Shown: positions 8,330 through 17,082, counted from the stretch's first letter. The stretch: 38,557 nucleotides of DNA from Actinotignum schaalii (GCF_028864145.1 NZ_JARBHJ010000026.1:1-38557); one strand, 5' to 3'. Program-made: numbers and translations. The notes: generated by a model from the sequence alone, not told the origin.

Positions 8330-8340
8330 GGGGGGGGGGG
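8330..8340. repeat. 11-G homopolymer tract
   Basis: Eleven consecutive G residues, about 225 bp upstream of the pilus tip gene. Tracts of this length are prone to slipped-strand length changes and underlie phase variation in many surface-structure loci. An in-frame stop (8547-8549) separates the tract from the tip gene, so any effect should be on transcription rather than reading frame. Confidence 0.85.
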
Positions 8341-8458
8341 TGCCATTTCTGGGGATTTTTGCGCCATAGTATGCCAATTTGCCGAGTGTAAAGATTTGCA
8401 AAAAATTTTCAGGCTGAAAGCTGTCTGGGAACTTTGGCGGATATGAATCACGTTTCGA

Positions 8459-8474
8459 CCTACTGGACAGTAGG
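8459..8474. promoter_or_regulatory. Perfect dyad CCTACTG-GA-CAGTAGG
   Basis: Seven-base arms with a 2-bp spacer, 90 bp upstream of the pilus tip gene. The size and symmetry suit a dimeric regulator binding site. No cognate regulator gene lies beside it. Confidence 0.45.
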
Positions 8475-8505
8475 TATTCATTCCCGTAGCTTATTAAGCC
8501 GATTG

Positions 8506-8520
8506 ATAACTATTAGTTAT
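8506..8520. promoter_or_regulatory. Perfect dyad ATAACTA-T-TAGTTAT
   Basis: Seven-base arms around a central T, 44 bp upstream of the tip gene start, where a promoter or overlapping operator is expected. The next bases (TTATAC) could form a -10 element that shares the right arm. Confidence 0.45.
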
Positions 8521-8564
8521 ACGGCGGGCCGATAAACCACTTCTGGTGATCGAACCTTCGTGTA

Positions 8565-11303
8565 ATGGACAGGATGAGCGTGAATTTTCGGGCGATACCG
8601 GCAACGGTTGCGACGATCGTGGCCGCACTCATGACCAGCCACGCCACGGGTGTCCCTTTTTCGGGTACCCCGGCACCTCATCCCACCCCTGGTGTTACCA
8701 CCGTTCAAGATGCCAGCGACCAGGCCGCCTCGGAAGCTCCGGAGCCTGGCACTGGTGCCACGGATCCTGAGCAGCCCGAGCCCGTCAGCCCGGTGGCGCC
8801 GTCGCCCAGCGCTGAAGAAGGCACGGCAGAAGCGGAAACGGCAGAAGGAACAGACGGCACCACCGAACCTACCCCGGTACCGGATACCGATAAGGAAGCC
8901 GCGGAAACCGCCGAGGGCGCCACTCCGCTGGATCGGGCGCAGAAGAGCTGGCGCGAGCAGCTCGGAATTCTTGAGCAGCCGGAAGTTGCCCCGCGGGACG
9001 GCTCCGCCAGTCTGCTGGCTGCGCCTCCGAATCGCTTCGCCCCGCGTAATGTGCGGCCAACCTCAATGCAGCAGTGCTCCGGCCGGGGTTTTTACTCCAT
9101 GAGCTCAGGTAAGGGTGAAATTAACCTTCTTACTGTCAAGCCGAACGGAAGTCTTGGTTCCGAACCTGTCGGGCGCGTGGAATGGAGAAAGGACTGGACC
9201 GCTGGTCCGAAAAAGGTCGGTTACGACGCGCTGGCGATTGCCGCGGATGGGTCCATGTGGCACACCGAGTTACGCGGAGAAACTACACCCGGAGCTAGCC
9301 CGGAAACCTGGATTGCTCACGGGCGTATCAGCAATACCGGAGATAAGGGATACGAATCCCTCGAGAGGTACAAAGTGCTGTCGCCGGAGATGCCGATCAA
9401 GGGTGGAACGATGTCTCCGGGCCCGGATGGTAAATACTTTATGGTCGGTGACGCGGGTAAGGCGAAGCCTGGGAGGCCGAATGATCCTTACACCTCCAAG
9501 CGTAAGCTTGTGGTGTTCGATCCGGTCACGAAAAACTTGGTGCCCCTCGGCTACCTGGAGACCACCAGCCTGTCCTCTGCCATTTTCTCTGATCTTATTT
9601 TCGATAAAGAAGGCAATCTTTATCTACTCTCCGGTTCTTCCGAGGGCCGTAAAAATAACCAGGGTCTTGATTTTTCGGGTCTCAGCCAGATGCGCATTGA
9701 CCGTATTGATGCGGCAGATCTCGAGAATGCATATAACCAGGCGATCGAGAACAGGCAGTACGCAAGCCCGAGTGGCTCAAGCACGAACCCGGTGATCAAT
9801 CTGGGCACGATCCGGAATCGGAATTTACCTAAGCTCCCGAGCACGCTGATTCGCGCATTCTTCATGAACCTTCGAATGTTCGAGCCGGATGGTCTGGCAG
9901 CCGGTCCGAATGGGTTGTTTTATATCTCGGGCCGTTATACCGGTCAGCACGGGAACCTGCAGCCGGGACAGGCAGGTCTTCCTCAAGCTCGGGTTTACGA
10001 AGTCGATATTATTTCCGGTCAGGTGAGGAACAACGGAAATCCGGTCTTCCAGGTGCCCAAGGCACCCACTGACCCGAACGGGCAGTGGGCGGATCAGGCG
10101 ATTGCCGATACTGAAGGATGCGCGGAGCTGCCTACCATCAGCGCGGAGAAGAACATCACCAAGCGCTTGAATGACCGCGACCAGTTCACGGTGACCGTGT
10201 CTGAGAAGAATCCGGGTACGAATCCGCTGGGCGGCGCCCCGTATACCGAATCTGTTACGACGACGGGCCAAGCCGATGGTCCCCAAACGCCGACGCGCAA
10301 GATGCTGCGTGGCCGGGATCGCGTGTATGTGCTCAAGGAGCAGATGGCCGGCGGTTCAGCGTCGTCGCTCAGTGACTACAACAAAGTGTGGAGCTGCACG
10401 GACAAGCTGGGGCGGAATGTTCAGGTGCGCGGGCAGCGCGAAGAGGGCGGTGCTTTCCTCGGGGAAGTGACCTCGCCCGCTGTGAACGGGAATCTCACGT
10501 GTTCGGTGTTGAATAGCCCGAAGGTGACGTCTTTGACCGTGGAGAAGCGCGATAGCGACTGGAATGATCCGCTGCCCGGAGCCGTTTTCGACCTGTGCGA
10601 GGATACCAACGGGAACGGACGTTGCGATGCCGGCGAGCCGCGTCAAGGCGAGCGCACCACGGACGGATACGGTCGGGCTAGGTGGGACAATGTGCTCATT
10701 GGCAGGCGCTACGTGGTGGATGAAAAGTCTGCGCCGCGCGGGTACCGGCCCGCTGGCGCGCCGCAGGTAGTAACGACGGCGCAGCAGAATCCGCCGGTCA
10801 TCATTAAGAATGATCGCGTGCGTGGCACCATCGTCTGGGAAAAGAAGGAAACCGGGTCGGAGAAATTCCTCAAGGGATCCGTGTGGACGGTGCGCGATCA
10901 GCATGGGCGGCCTTTCGAGGTAAGCGATTGCGTGGGGGAGAACGCGCAGGCGTGCCCGGCTACGAAGCTCTGGCAGGATAAGGATCCTCGCCCGGGTAAG
11001 TTGCGCCTGGAAAACGTTCCCTGGGGTACCTACACTCTGGAAGAAAAGACTGCGCCGCTGGGCTATGTGAAGTCCACCGAGGTGAAAACCGTGGAGGTGG
11101 GCGCCACGACCGTCACGAATGATCGTAACGAACCCGTGGAACTGAATCTCGGCGTGATTTATAACAAGCTTCGTGAGGCACCGCCGCTCCCACTCACCGG
11201 TGGGTGGAGCGAGGACGCGTTCCGCACGGCAGGCTTCGCGGTGCTCGGGGGAGCTGTGCTCCTGGTGAGTATCGTGATGATCAGACGGCGAAACCGGGGG
11301 TGA
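8565..11303 (+). CDS. Pilus tip protein with propeller-like head and CnaB stalk, LPLTG-anchored
   Basis: 912 residues from ATG 8565; ATG 8574 is equally possible, since neither has a clear Shine-Dalgarno and a stop at 8547 bars longer starts. A signal peptide (to about 30) is followed by a Pro/Glu/Thr-rich linker (35-120). Residues 170-525 hold at least four blade-like units (ALAIAADGSMWHTE, TMSPGPDGKYFMVG, DLIFDKEGNLYLLSG, GLAAGPNGLFYISG), suggesting a beta-propeller head. Beta-rich stalk domains follow. One CnaB-like domain (about 650-745) contains an EF-hand-like DTNGNGRCDAGE, and a second spans about 750-860. LPLTG is at 875-879, then a membrane helix and RRRNRG. Size and position before the shaft pilin match tip adhesins such as Actinomyces FimQ/FimB. 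Ligand unknown. Confidence 0.85.
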   Translation: MDRMSVNFRAIPATVATIVAALMTSHATGVPFSGTPAPHPTPGVTTVQDASDQAASEAPEPGTGATDPEQPEPVSPVAPSPSAEEGTAEAETAEGTDGTTEPTPVPDTDKEAAETAEGATPLDRAQKSWREQLGILEQPEVAPRDGSASLLAAPPNRFAPRNVRPTSMQQCSGRGFYSMSSGKGEINLLTVKPNGSLGSEPVGRVEWRKDWTAGPKKVGYDALAIAADGSMWHTELRGETTPGASPETWIAHGRISNTGDKGYESLERYKVLSPEMPIKGGTMSPGPDGKYFMVGDAGKAKPGRPNDPYTSKRKLVVFDPVTKNLVPLGYLETTSLSSAIFSDLIFDKEGNLYLLSGSSEGRKNNQGLDFSGLSQMRIDRIDAADLENAYNQAIENRQYASPSGSSTNPVINLGTIRNRNLPKLPSTLIRAFFMNLRMFEPDGLAAGPNGLFYISGRYTGQHGNLQPGQAGLPQARVYEVDIISGQVRNNGNPVFQVPKAPTDPNGQWADQAIADTEGCAELPTISAEKNITKRLNDRDQFTVTVSEKNPGTNPLGGAPYTESVTTTGQADGPQTPTRKMLRGRDRVYVLKEQMAGGSASSLSDYNKVWSCTDKLGRNVQVRGQREEGGAFLGEVTSPAVNGNLTCSVLNSPKVTSLTVEKRDSDWNDPLPGAVFDLCEDTNGNGRCDAGEPRQGERTTDGYGRARWDNVLIGRRYVVDEKSAPRGYRPAGAPQVVTTAQQNPPVIIKNDRVRGTIVWEKKETGSEKFLKGSVWTVRDQHGRPFEVSDCVGENAQACPATKLWQDKDPRPGKLRLENVPWGTYTLEEKTAPLGYVKSTEVKTVEVGATTVTNDRNEPVELNLGVIYNKLREAPPLPLTGGWSEDAFRTAGFAVLGGAVLLVSIVMIRRRNRG

Positions 11304-11392
11304 GCGTGGAATAAAGGCTCAGCCACTGAGAACTGTGCACGTAAAACTGCGCAGCTAACGCCGCCCTTCGGGCAAAAATAACCACACAACTA

Positions 11393-11415
11393 ATTGAAGC
11401 AATATGTGCTGCAAT
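11393..11415 (+). promoter_or_regulatory. Small leader hairpin before the major pilin
   Basis: ATTG-A-AGCA, loop ATATG, TGCT-G-CAAT: eight pairs with one mismatch, ending 3 bp before the ribosome binding site GGAGAGG. It may protect the 5' end of a processed pilin mRNA or tune translation. Confidence 0.3.
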
Positions 11416-11431
11416 CACGGAGAGGACTACC

Positions 11432-12907
11432 ATGCAGCTGAAGAAATCTATCCGCGCGGTGCTCGCCGCCCTGATCACCGCCCTGCTGGGCGCCGCTGGT
11501 CTGGTGCTCGCACCCGGGGCCCACGCTGTGCCCAACGCCGATACGCTCGGCAATCCGAACCTTGAGAAGACAGGCTCCATCACGGTTCACAAGTACAAGA
11601 ACCCGGCCTGGGACAAGCCGAATAACGGCCGCGAGATCACGGATGTTCCGCAGGGTGCAGAAGCTCTCGACGGTGTCGAGTTCATCATTCAGCAGGTGCA
11701 GGGGATTGACCTGACCAAGCCAGAAGACTGGGGAAAGATCTCGAAGCTGAAGTACAACGCTGCCACATCGCAGGCAACCGTCGATAATCAGCAGCTTACT
11801 CTGGGCGCTCCGACAAGCCAGAAGACCGAGAATGGTGGAAAGACCGTCTTTGCGAATCTCGCTGCTGGAGTTTACCTTGTGCGTGAAGGTGACACCGGTA
11901 CTCACAACGTCACCGAAAAGGCTCAGCCCTTCTTCGTCTCCATCCCCTTCCCCTCGAAGGTAAACGATAAGGCTGAGTGGATCTACGACATTCACGCTTA
12001 CCCGAAGAACACCATTGCAGATGATGGTACCAAGAAGCTGAAGGATACTGATTCCCGCAAGGTTGGCGACAACGTTAAGTGGGATATTCAGTACCAGATT
12101 CCTGCTTTGGCAAAGGACCAGACTTACAAGAAGATCGGTATGGAGGATAACCTCGATCAGCACCTCAAGTATGTTGGTGCTACGGTCTCACTCGATAACA
12201 CCGTTCTTACCGCTACGACTGATTATACGATCACCGTTGCTCCTGAAACTAAAGAGGCCAACGATGTGACTACCCGCCAAAAGGTGACAGTGCAGCTTAC
12301 CGATGCTGGTCTTAAGAAGGTGCAGGCTGGGCAGCAATTCAAGGTTGAACTCACCACTCAGATCACGGGGCTCCCGAACAATGGTGAAATCCCTAACTCC
12401 TTCGGTCCCATCGTGAATGACTACAATCCCGGCGTGGATAAGACGCGTTCGGATCGTCCGGTTAAGCTCGGTGAGCTCCTCGTCCTGAAGCGTGATAAGG
12501 ACAATCAGAAGCCTCTGAAGGGTGCGGAGTTCGAAGTATTCGGTTCTGAGCAGGATGCGAATGCTGGAACTAATCCTATTGCTTCTGCGACATCGGATGA
12601 TGAAGGCAAGGTTCGTTTCCCGGGCCTGGTACTTGGCGATGCCGAGCAGAAGGACTTCTTCCTCAAGGAAAAGAAGGCTCCTGCTGGTTACGTGATTAGC
12701 ACCGAAGTCAAGCGAGTTACAGTTCAGAAGGGCGTTGCTACAAATGTTCTTTTGAACATCGACAACACCAAGCATGATGGTCCGAACCTGCCGCTGACCG
12801 GTGCTGCCGGCCAGCTCATGCTCACCCTCGGTGGCCTCGCGCTGCTGGGTGCTGCTGGTGGCTTGACCGTCGCTCAGGTTCGCCGCAATCGTGCGGTGAA
12901 CGCCTAA
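11432..12907 (+). CDS. Major shaft pilin, SpaA/FimA type
   Basis: 491 residues, start preceded by GGAGAGG. Signal peptide MQLKKSIRAVLAALITALLG, cleaved near AHA (about residue 32). The pilin motif WIYDIHAYPK puts the polymerising lysine at K192. The E-box FFLKEKKAPAGY has its glutamate at E413, used for an intramolecular isopeptide bond. LPLTG lies at 453-457, followed by a hydrophobic helix and a basic tail. The class C sortase cleaves LPLTG and joins the threonine to K192 of the next subunit. Domains: N-domain about 40-180, middle CnaA-like about 195-340, C-terminal CnaB about 345-450. It lies between the tip gene and the sortase gene, the standard order. Confidence 0.95.
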   Translation: MQLKKSIRAVLAALITALLGAAGLVLAPGAHAVPNADTLGNPNLEKTGSITVHKYKNPAWDKPNNGREITDVPQGAEALDGVEFIIQQVQGIDLTKPEDWGKISKLKYNAATSQATVDNQQLTLGAPTSQKTENGGKTVFANLAAGVYLVREGDTGTHNVTEKAQPFFVSIPFPSKVNDKAEWIYDIHAYPKNTIADDGTKKLKDTDSRKVGDNVKWDIQYQIPALAKDQTYKKIGMEDNLDQHLKYVGATVSLDNTVLTATTDYTITVAPETKEANDVTTRQKVTVQLTDAGLKKVQAGQQFKVELTTQITGLPNNGEIPNSFGPIVNDYNPGVDKTRSDRPVKLGELLVLKRDKDNQKPLKGAEFEVFGSEQDANAGTNPIASATSDDEGKVRFPGLVLGDAEQKDFFLKEKKAPAGYVISTEVKRVTVQKGVATNVLLNIDNTKHDGPNLPLTGAAGQLMLTLGGLALLGAAGGLTVAQVRRNRAVNA

Positions 12908-12946
12908 GCACAGAACTGACCGCGTAACACTCGCGGCCTACCGAAC

Positions 12947-12980
12947 GGGTGGGGAGGTGCCATCTGGTACCTCCCCACCC
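12947..12980 (+). terminator. 15-bp hairpin between pilin and sortase genes
   Basis: Arms GGGTGGGGAGGTGCC and GGTACCTCCCCACCC, one G-U pair, loop ATCT. It is followed by GGGTCTGTATCTC and then the sortase ATG. There is no strong T-tract, so it should act as a partial terminator or attenuator that gives much more pilin than sortase mRNA. Its left arm contains the only Shine-Dalgarno-like GGGGAGG in the area. Confidence 0.65.
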
Positions 12981-12993
12981 GGGTCTGTATCTC

Positions 12994-13896
12994 ATGAAGA
13001 AAAACCTGCTGCTGCCCTACCTCATCGGGCTCCTCGTTATCCTCGGCCTCACCCTACTGGTGTACCCGCACGCCGCCGCCTGGCTCTCCCAATACGAGCA
13101 ATCCAAAGTTACCGGCGCCTACTCCGAACAAATCGCCACCGCCCAGCCTGATAAAGATACCCAGCTAGCCGCCGCGCACGCCTATAACGAAGCATTCAAC
13201 GCCGGCGCAATCTTGGAAGCCAATGAACGGAAAGCCACCGGCACCGGCGACACCACCGCAGCGGACGGCATCTGGCCGTACGAAAAAATTCTTGCCGCCG
13301 ACTCCGAAGGCCTCATGGCCCGGCTCCGCATCCCCACTATTGACGTTGACCTACCCGTCTACCACGGTACTTCAGATGAAGTACTCAACCGTGCGGCCGG
13401 CCACCTGGAAGGCACCTCGCTGCCGGTGGGCGGGCCGAGCACCCGCGCCGTTATCACCGCGCACCGCGGCCTCGCCAACGCCCGTATGTTCACCGACCTC
13501 AACAAAGTTAACGTGGGGGATACCTTCACCATCGAAGTGTTCGGTGATGTACTCACCTACCGCGTGCGGGATACCAAAGTAGTAGCCCCGGAAGATACCG
13601 ATACCCTACGGGTAGAAGAAGGCAAAGACCTCGTCACCCTGGTGACCTGCACCCCGCTCGGCATTAACTCCCATCGCATCCTGGTCACGGGCGAGCGCAT
13701 TATTCCCACGCCGGTGGAAGACGTGAAAGCCGCGAATAAGCCCTCCGATCTCCCGCGCTTCCCGTGGTTCGCTATTGCCTACGGAGCGGGGGTACTGGGC
13801 ACCATCGGGGTGCTCGCGCGCATGACGTGGAAAGAACGCCGCCGCTCCCGCAAAGCAGCAACGGGTCAGAATGCAGTAGCCGCCCAGGAAGAATAG
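12994..13896 (+). CDS. Class C sortase, pilin polymerase
   Basis: 300 residues from the ATG at 12994, chosen because a membrane helix begins at once (LLLPYLIGLLVILGLTLLVY). A longer GTG-initiated reading from 12949 lies within the hairpin and is unlikely. The catalytic set is present: H157 in TAHRG, C219 in TLVTCTP, R228 in NSHR. The segment DGIWPYEKIL just before the core resembles the lid of class C enzymes. A second membrane helix near the C-terminus (FPWFAIAYGAGVLGTIGVLA) is also typical of class C. It should polymerise the adjacent pilin and add the tip protein. No clear ribosome binding site precedes the start, which suggests low translation. Confidence 0.93.
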   Translation: MKKNLLLPYLIGLLVILGLTLLVYPHAAAWLSQYEQSKVTGAYSEQIATAQPDKDTQLAAAHAYNEAFNAGAILEANERKATGTGDTTAADGIWPYEKILAADSEGLMARLRIPTIDVDLPVYHGTSDEVLNRAAGHLEGTSLPVGGPSTRAVITAHRGLANARMFTDLNKVNVGDTFTIEVFGDVLTYRVRDTKVVAPEDTDTLRVEEGKDLVTLVTCTPLGINSHRILVTGERIIPTPVEDVKAANKPSDLPRFPWFAIAYGAGVLGTIGVLARMTWKERRRSRKAATGQNAVAAQEE

Positions 13897-13906
13897 CTCG
13901 TGCTAT

Positions 13907-14374
13907 TCAGGCAAGTTCTTCTTCGCGTAAGAATGCATCTTGCCCGAGGGTGAAGCGGCGCTTGGTTACGGGCGCGGGTGGCGTGGGAAGTGCAATCGCC
14001 TCAAGATCTGCATCTGTCACGCGGACAAGGAGCTGGCCTACACGCTCATCTACCAGGTAAAAAGCGCGCGGTGCCTTTTCCTTGAACCAGATCCGGAAGA
14101 GGTCAAGGTCGAAAATGCTAGCAATAAAAGCAGTAATTCCCTTGAGCGCATTCCGGCGCGGGCGCGCGTGAAGGTGCCAAATTCGCGCCTGAGGGAAAAG
14201 ACCACGTACTTGTGTATCGGCGGCCTTTCGCTGGGCTTCTTTCAGCTCAAATTCCCGTGGCGGCGACGCGTTGAGGAAGGCACTAGTAGCATTCTGGGTG
14301 GGCTCGCGCAGCACCACCGTGCCGAATTCATCCATCGGCGTCTCCGGATTGCGCATCGAGGGGCGCTTGGCCAT
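13907..14374 (-). CDS. Hypothetical protein translationally coupled to MprF-like gene
   Basis: 155 residues with no recognised domain. The start codon overlaps the stop of the upstream gene as TGATG (1 bp shared), and AAGGAAGG lies just before it, so it is coupled to the MprF-like gene. It has no signal peptide. A mildly hydrophobic stretch (GITAFIASIFDLDLFRIWF, about 80-98) could be an amphipathic or membrane-touching helix. The C-terminal part is acidic. The tight coupling suggests a role linked to lipid aminoacylation or flipping, but this is inference. Confidence 0.7.
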   Translation of the reverse strand: MAKRPSMRNPETPMDEFGTVVLREPTQNATSAFLNASPPREFELKEAQRKAADTQVRGLFPQARIWHLHARPRRNALKGITAFIASIFDLDLFRIWFKEKAPRAFYLVDERVGQLLVRVTDADLEAIALPTPPAPVTKRRFTLGQDAFLREEELA

Positions 14375-17082
14375 CAGGCACCTTCCTTTCCAGCCGCACT
14401 GGCAGCCGTAGTATCAGCTGCCGGAACGGCAGCTGCGGCGTCGTCGCCCCCATTAGGGCAGGGCGCAGGCAGGCTCCATTGCAACGGAATTGCCCCGCGG
14501 CTGCGATCCGGATGCTGGATGACGTCGAGGAGTCCCAGGATGGTGGGGGTGAGCGCCGTCGTGCCGGTATACGCAAGATAGCGGGACTGCCAGCGCGGCT
14601 TGAACTTTTCCTTGTAGGAACGCAAGCCCTTGAAATTGTAGAGACGGTCGCCGAAATCGTAGATTACGCGCACCACCTTTTCACGCGCCCGCGAAAAGCG
14701 CGTGGTACCCGTATTGGACATGGGCGCCATCCCCAGGTTCACGTGGGTGTACCCGTTTTCTTTTGCCCATTCAATAAGGGAAACGAAAATACCATCCATG
14801 GTGCCGCCCGGGGCGTCCGGGCGGATGCGCATAAGGTCCACGGAAGCGACCCCCGGGGCCATCGGCATGAGGCTTGCGAAACCTTCGATACGTTCCTCTC
14901 CGCGCACCAGCAGCACCGGGGTGCGGCCAATATAGGAGGCGTCGAAGAAACCGAGGGAGAAGCCCATTTCCGAACGTTTGCCCAGCCACGCGTCCGAAAC
15001 CTCGCGCAGTTCCTCAATGAATTCGGGAGGGTAGGGCGGGAAATGCACTTCGAAATGCGTGCCCTTCTCACCCATGCGGTTACGCATACGCCGGAAAACT
15101 TTGCCCTTATTCCCCACATTGGAATACGTGGCCAGATCCACGGTGGCATCCTCCCCGATTTTCACGAAGGAGAAACCGATATTTGCGCAGGCGCCCAGGT
15201 AGATATCCGCAATCTCATAAATCGCGACCGAACAGCCGTGCTCATCGGCGTAGGTGACGAATTCCTCGAAAAGCTCCTCGAAAGCAGCTTCATCCCCGAA
15301 CGGATCGCCGAGCACCAGCATGGAGGAACGGTAGGGCCGGTAGAGCAGCGCGGCACGCCCGTTAGAAGAATAAAAGACCTGCTTATCACCCAGGTAGAAA
15401 AGATGGGTGAAAGCGTTGCCGGCATTGTGCTGGCGCAGGAACGTTTCGAACCGCTGCACATCATCCGGGGTGGGTAGCTCGAAATGCGGGGCACGGGACC
15501 GCGAGAAAAGTAACGCGAGGGAAATAAGGGAAACGAAGCAGATCATGCTCAGCCCGGTGAGGAGCGCATGGGCCGTGGGGTACACGTGCGCCTGCGGGGC
15601 TCCGTGGATCCAGCGCCAGGCAAAAATCCCCAGCGGGATCCCCACCGCGATAACCGCGGAAAACGCGAAAGAAGGCCACTCGAAGGGGAGGGGTTCACGG
15701 TTGAAAGCCCCGCGCGCCAGGTAGAGCAGAATCGAGAACAGAATAATGACGATAATCGCGCCGGTATCCAGCCCGCGCGCCACCGAGGCCACCGCGGCCA
15801 CACCCAGCAGAATCAAAATAATGGGGAAGACACGGCTGACCCGCTGGCGCACCCCGCGCGCCAAAATAAGCAACATAATCCCCACCAGCAGCGAGACAAT
15901 ACGCGAGGAGCGAATCATTTCGTGAGGGAGGAATACATGCAGCAGCGCCACCCGCGCGTAAAAGGAAGGCGCGAAAGCATTGACGATGGAGAAAATCCCC
16001 AAGATCACCACGCCGGTGGACAGCGCATTAATGAGCCAGCGTTCACGCTTATCCCGATCCTCCAGGCCCAGGCGCGGGTAGGCGTATTCGGCCAGCCAGT
16101 ACACGGTGGCCGCCAGCCACGGTAGCGCGTAATAAGTAACGCGGTAAACAATAATCGCGAGCACCAGAGTGGAGGAATCAAAACCGAGGTGCTGGAAGAA
16201 GACGATAACGGTGAGATCGAAAGTTCCCAGGCCCGCCGGGATGAAGCTGAGCAGGCCCACCAGGGTGGCAGTGGCGTATACAAACACCGCCTGCACGAAG
16301 GAAACCTCACCCAGGAAGGTGCGTACGCAAATCCAGAAGAACACCGCCGCGGCCAGCCAATCAGCAACAGAGGCGAAAAGCATCTGGAGTTTTTGCCGGA
16401 AATTCTGGGTGCCAATCGCGGTGTTGCGCAGGTCAATCTTCCAGAAATGGACCTTGCCGGCCAGGAAATACACGGGGATATACAGGCAGGCCACCACCGG
16501 TACCACCAGGAAACGCCCGTCGTAGCGGAAAGCGAAAGGCAGGGTGGCCAGCAGCATGGCGAAAAGCCCGAGCAGATTCGCGGCCCATACCGCAACGCTC
16601 GCATCCACGGCGGCTTTGGTGGAGGCTCCGGCCCGCTTGTAGTAGCGCGAGCGAATCGCCCCGCCGGTTAGCCCACCCAGGCCGGCAAAATTGTTGAACG
16701 CCTGGGCGATCCACCCGATTTTCGCTGCCGTTCCCACCGGGATCTCTACCCCGAAATGCCGCGAGGCGAAAATGTCATAAATACCGGTGGCGGTAAAGGC
16801 GAGGAAACCGAGAGCCACGAGTTCCACGAGGACTATCGGCGGTGTCTCGCTGAGCACCCGCGCCATGTGCTCCCCGCTCAACTCCTGGAGTTGGGTACGA
16901 GCCACGGCCGCCACCCCGGCGATCACCAGCACATAGAAAGTGATTTTGAAGGGGCGGGGATGGGAGCGGATGAAAGCGACAAGTCGCGACACCGGGGAAC
17001 CTTTCTTCGACGACGACGCCCGGGCCCGCGCGCTCGCTTTCGCGGCGCTGGCCGGCCCCGGGGCATCCTGAACCTTACTCAT
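14374..17082 (-). CDS. mprF: MprF-like lysyl-phosphatidylglycerol flippase/synthetase
   Basis: 902 residues from ATG 17082, preceded by TTAAGGGC. The open frame continues about 140 codons upstream but that part is not protein-like and crosses the expected promoter. Residues 1-30 are Ala/Ser-rich and basic. About 14 hydrophobic segments follow, with flippase-domain stretches such as AFNNFAGLGGLTGGAIRSRYY and FIPAGLGTFDLT. From about residue 560 comes a soluble DUF2156 aminoacyl-transferase domain (GFSFVKIGEDATVDL, RMRNRMGEKGTHFEVHFPP, NLGMAPMSNTG). The family adds Lys or Ala to phosphatidylglycerol and flips it outward, lowering sensitivity to cationic peptides. There is no fused lysyl-tRNA synthetase, unlike mycobacterial LysX. 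Amino-acid specificity cannot be read from sequence. Confidence 0.88.
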   Translation of the reverse strand: MSKVQDAPGPASAAKASARARASSSKKGSPVSRLVAFIRSHPRPFKITFYVLVIAGVAAVARTQLQELSGEHMARVLSETPPIVLVELVALGFLAFTATGIYDIFASRHFGVEIPVGTAAKIGWIAQAFNNFAGLGGLTGGAIRSRYYKRAGASTKAAVDASVAVWAANLLGLFAMLLATLPFAFRYDGRFLVVPVVACLYIPVYFLAGKVHFWKIDLRNTAIGTQNFRQKLQMLFASVADWLAAAVFFWICVRTFLGEVSFVQAVFVYATATLVGLLSFIPAGLGTFDLTVIVFFQHLGFDSSTLVLAIIVYRVTYYALPWLAATVYWLAEYAYPRLGLEDRDKRERWLINALSTGVVILGIFSIVNAFAPSFYARVALLHVFLPHEMIRSSRIVSLLVGIMLLILARGVRQRVSRVFPIILILLGVAAVASVARGLDTGAIIVIILFSILLYLARGAFNREPLPFEWPSFAFSAVIAVGIPLGIFAWRWIHGAPQAHVYPTAHALLTGLSMICFVSLISLALLFSRSRAPHFELPTPDDVQRFETFLRQHNAGNAFTHLFYLGDKQVFYSSNGRAALLYRPYRSSMLVLGDPFGDEAAFEELFEEFVTYADEHGCSVAIYEIADIYLGACANIGFSFVKIGEDATVDLATYSNVGNKGKVFRRMRNRMGEKGTHFEVHFPPYPPEFIEELREVSDAWLGKRSEMGFSLGFFDASYIGRTPVLLVRGEERIEGFASLMPMAPGVASVDLMRIRPDAPGGTMDGIFVSLIEWAKENGYTHVNLGMAPMSNTGTTRFSRAREKVVRVIYDFGDRLYNFKGLRSYKEKFKPRWQSRYLAYTGTTALTPTILGLLDVIQHPDRSRGAIPLQWSLPAPCPNGGDDAAAAVPAADTTAASAAGKEGA

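Larger units (their letters stand above)
8085..8564. promoter_or_regulatory. 480-bp AT-rich intergenic region upstream of the pilus operon
   Basis: No gene is evident here. The region is much more AT-rich than its surroundings and holds an 11-G homopolymer (8330-8340) and perfect dyads at 8169-8182, 8459-8474 and 8506-8520. A TAGTAT at 8367-8372 could be a -10 element but has no good -35. It most likely controls the divergent DoxX-like gene and the pilus operon. Confidence 0.55.

Noticed and set aside
11371-11387. GCCC-TTC-GGGC hairpin followed by A residues as a terminator between tip and pilin genes
   Set aside because: Only four base pairs, and the A-run is on the wrong side for plus-strand termination.
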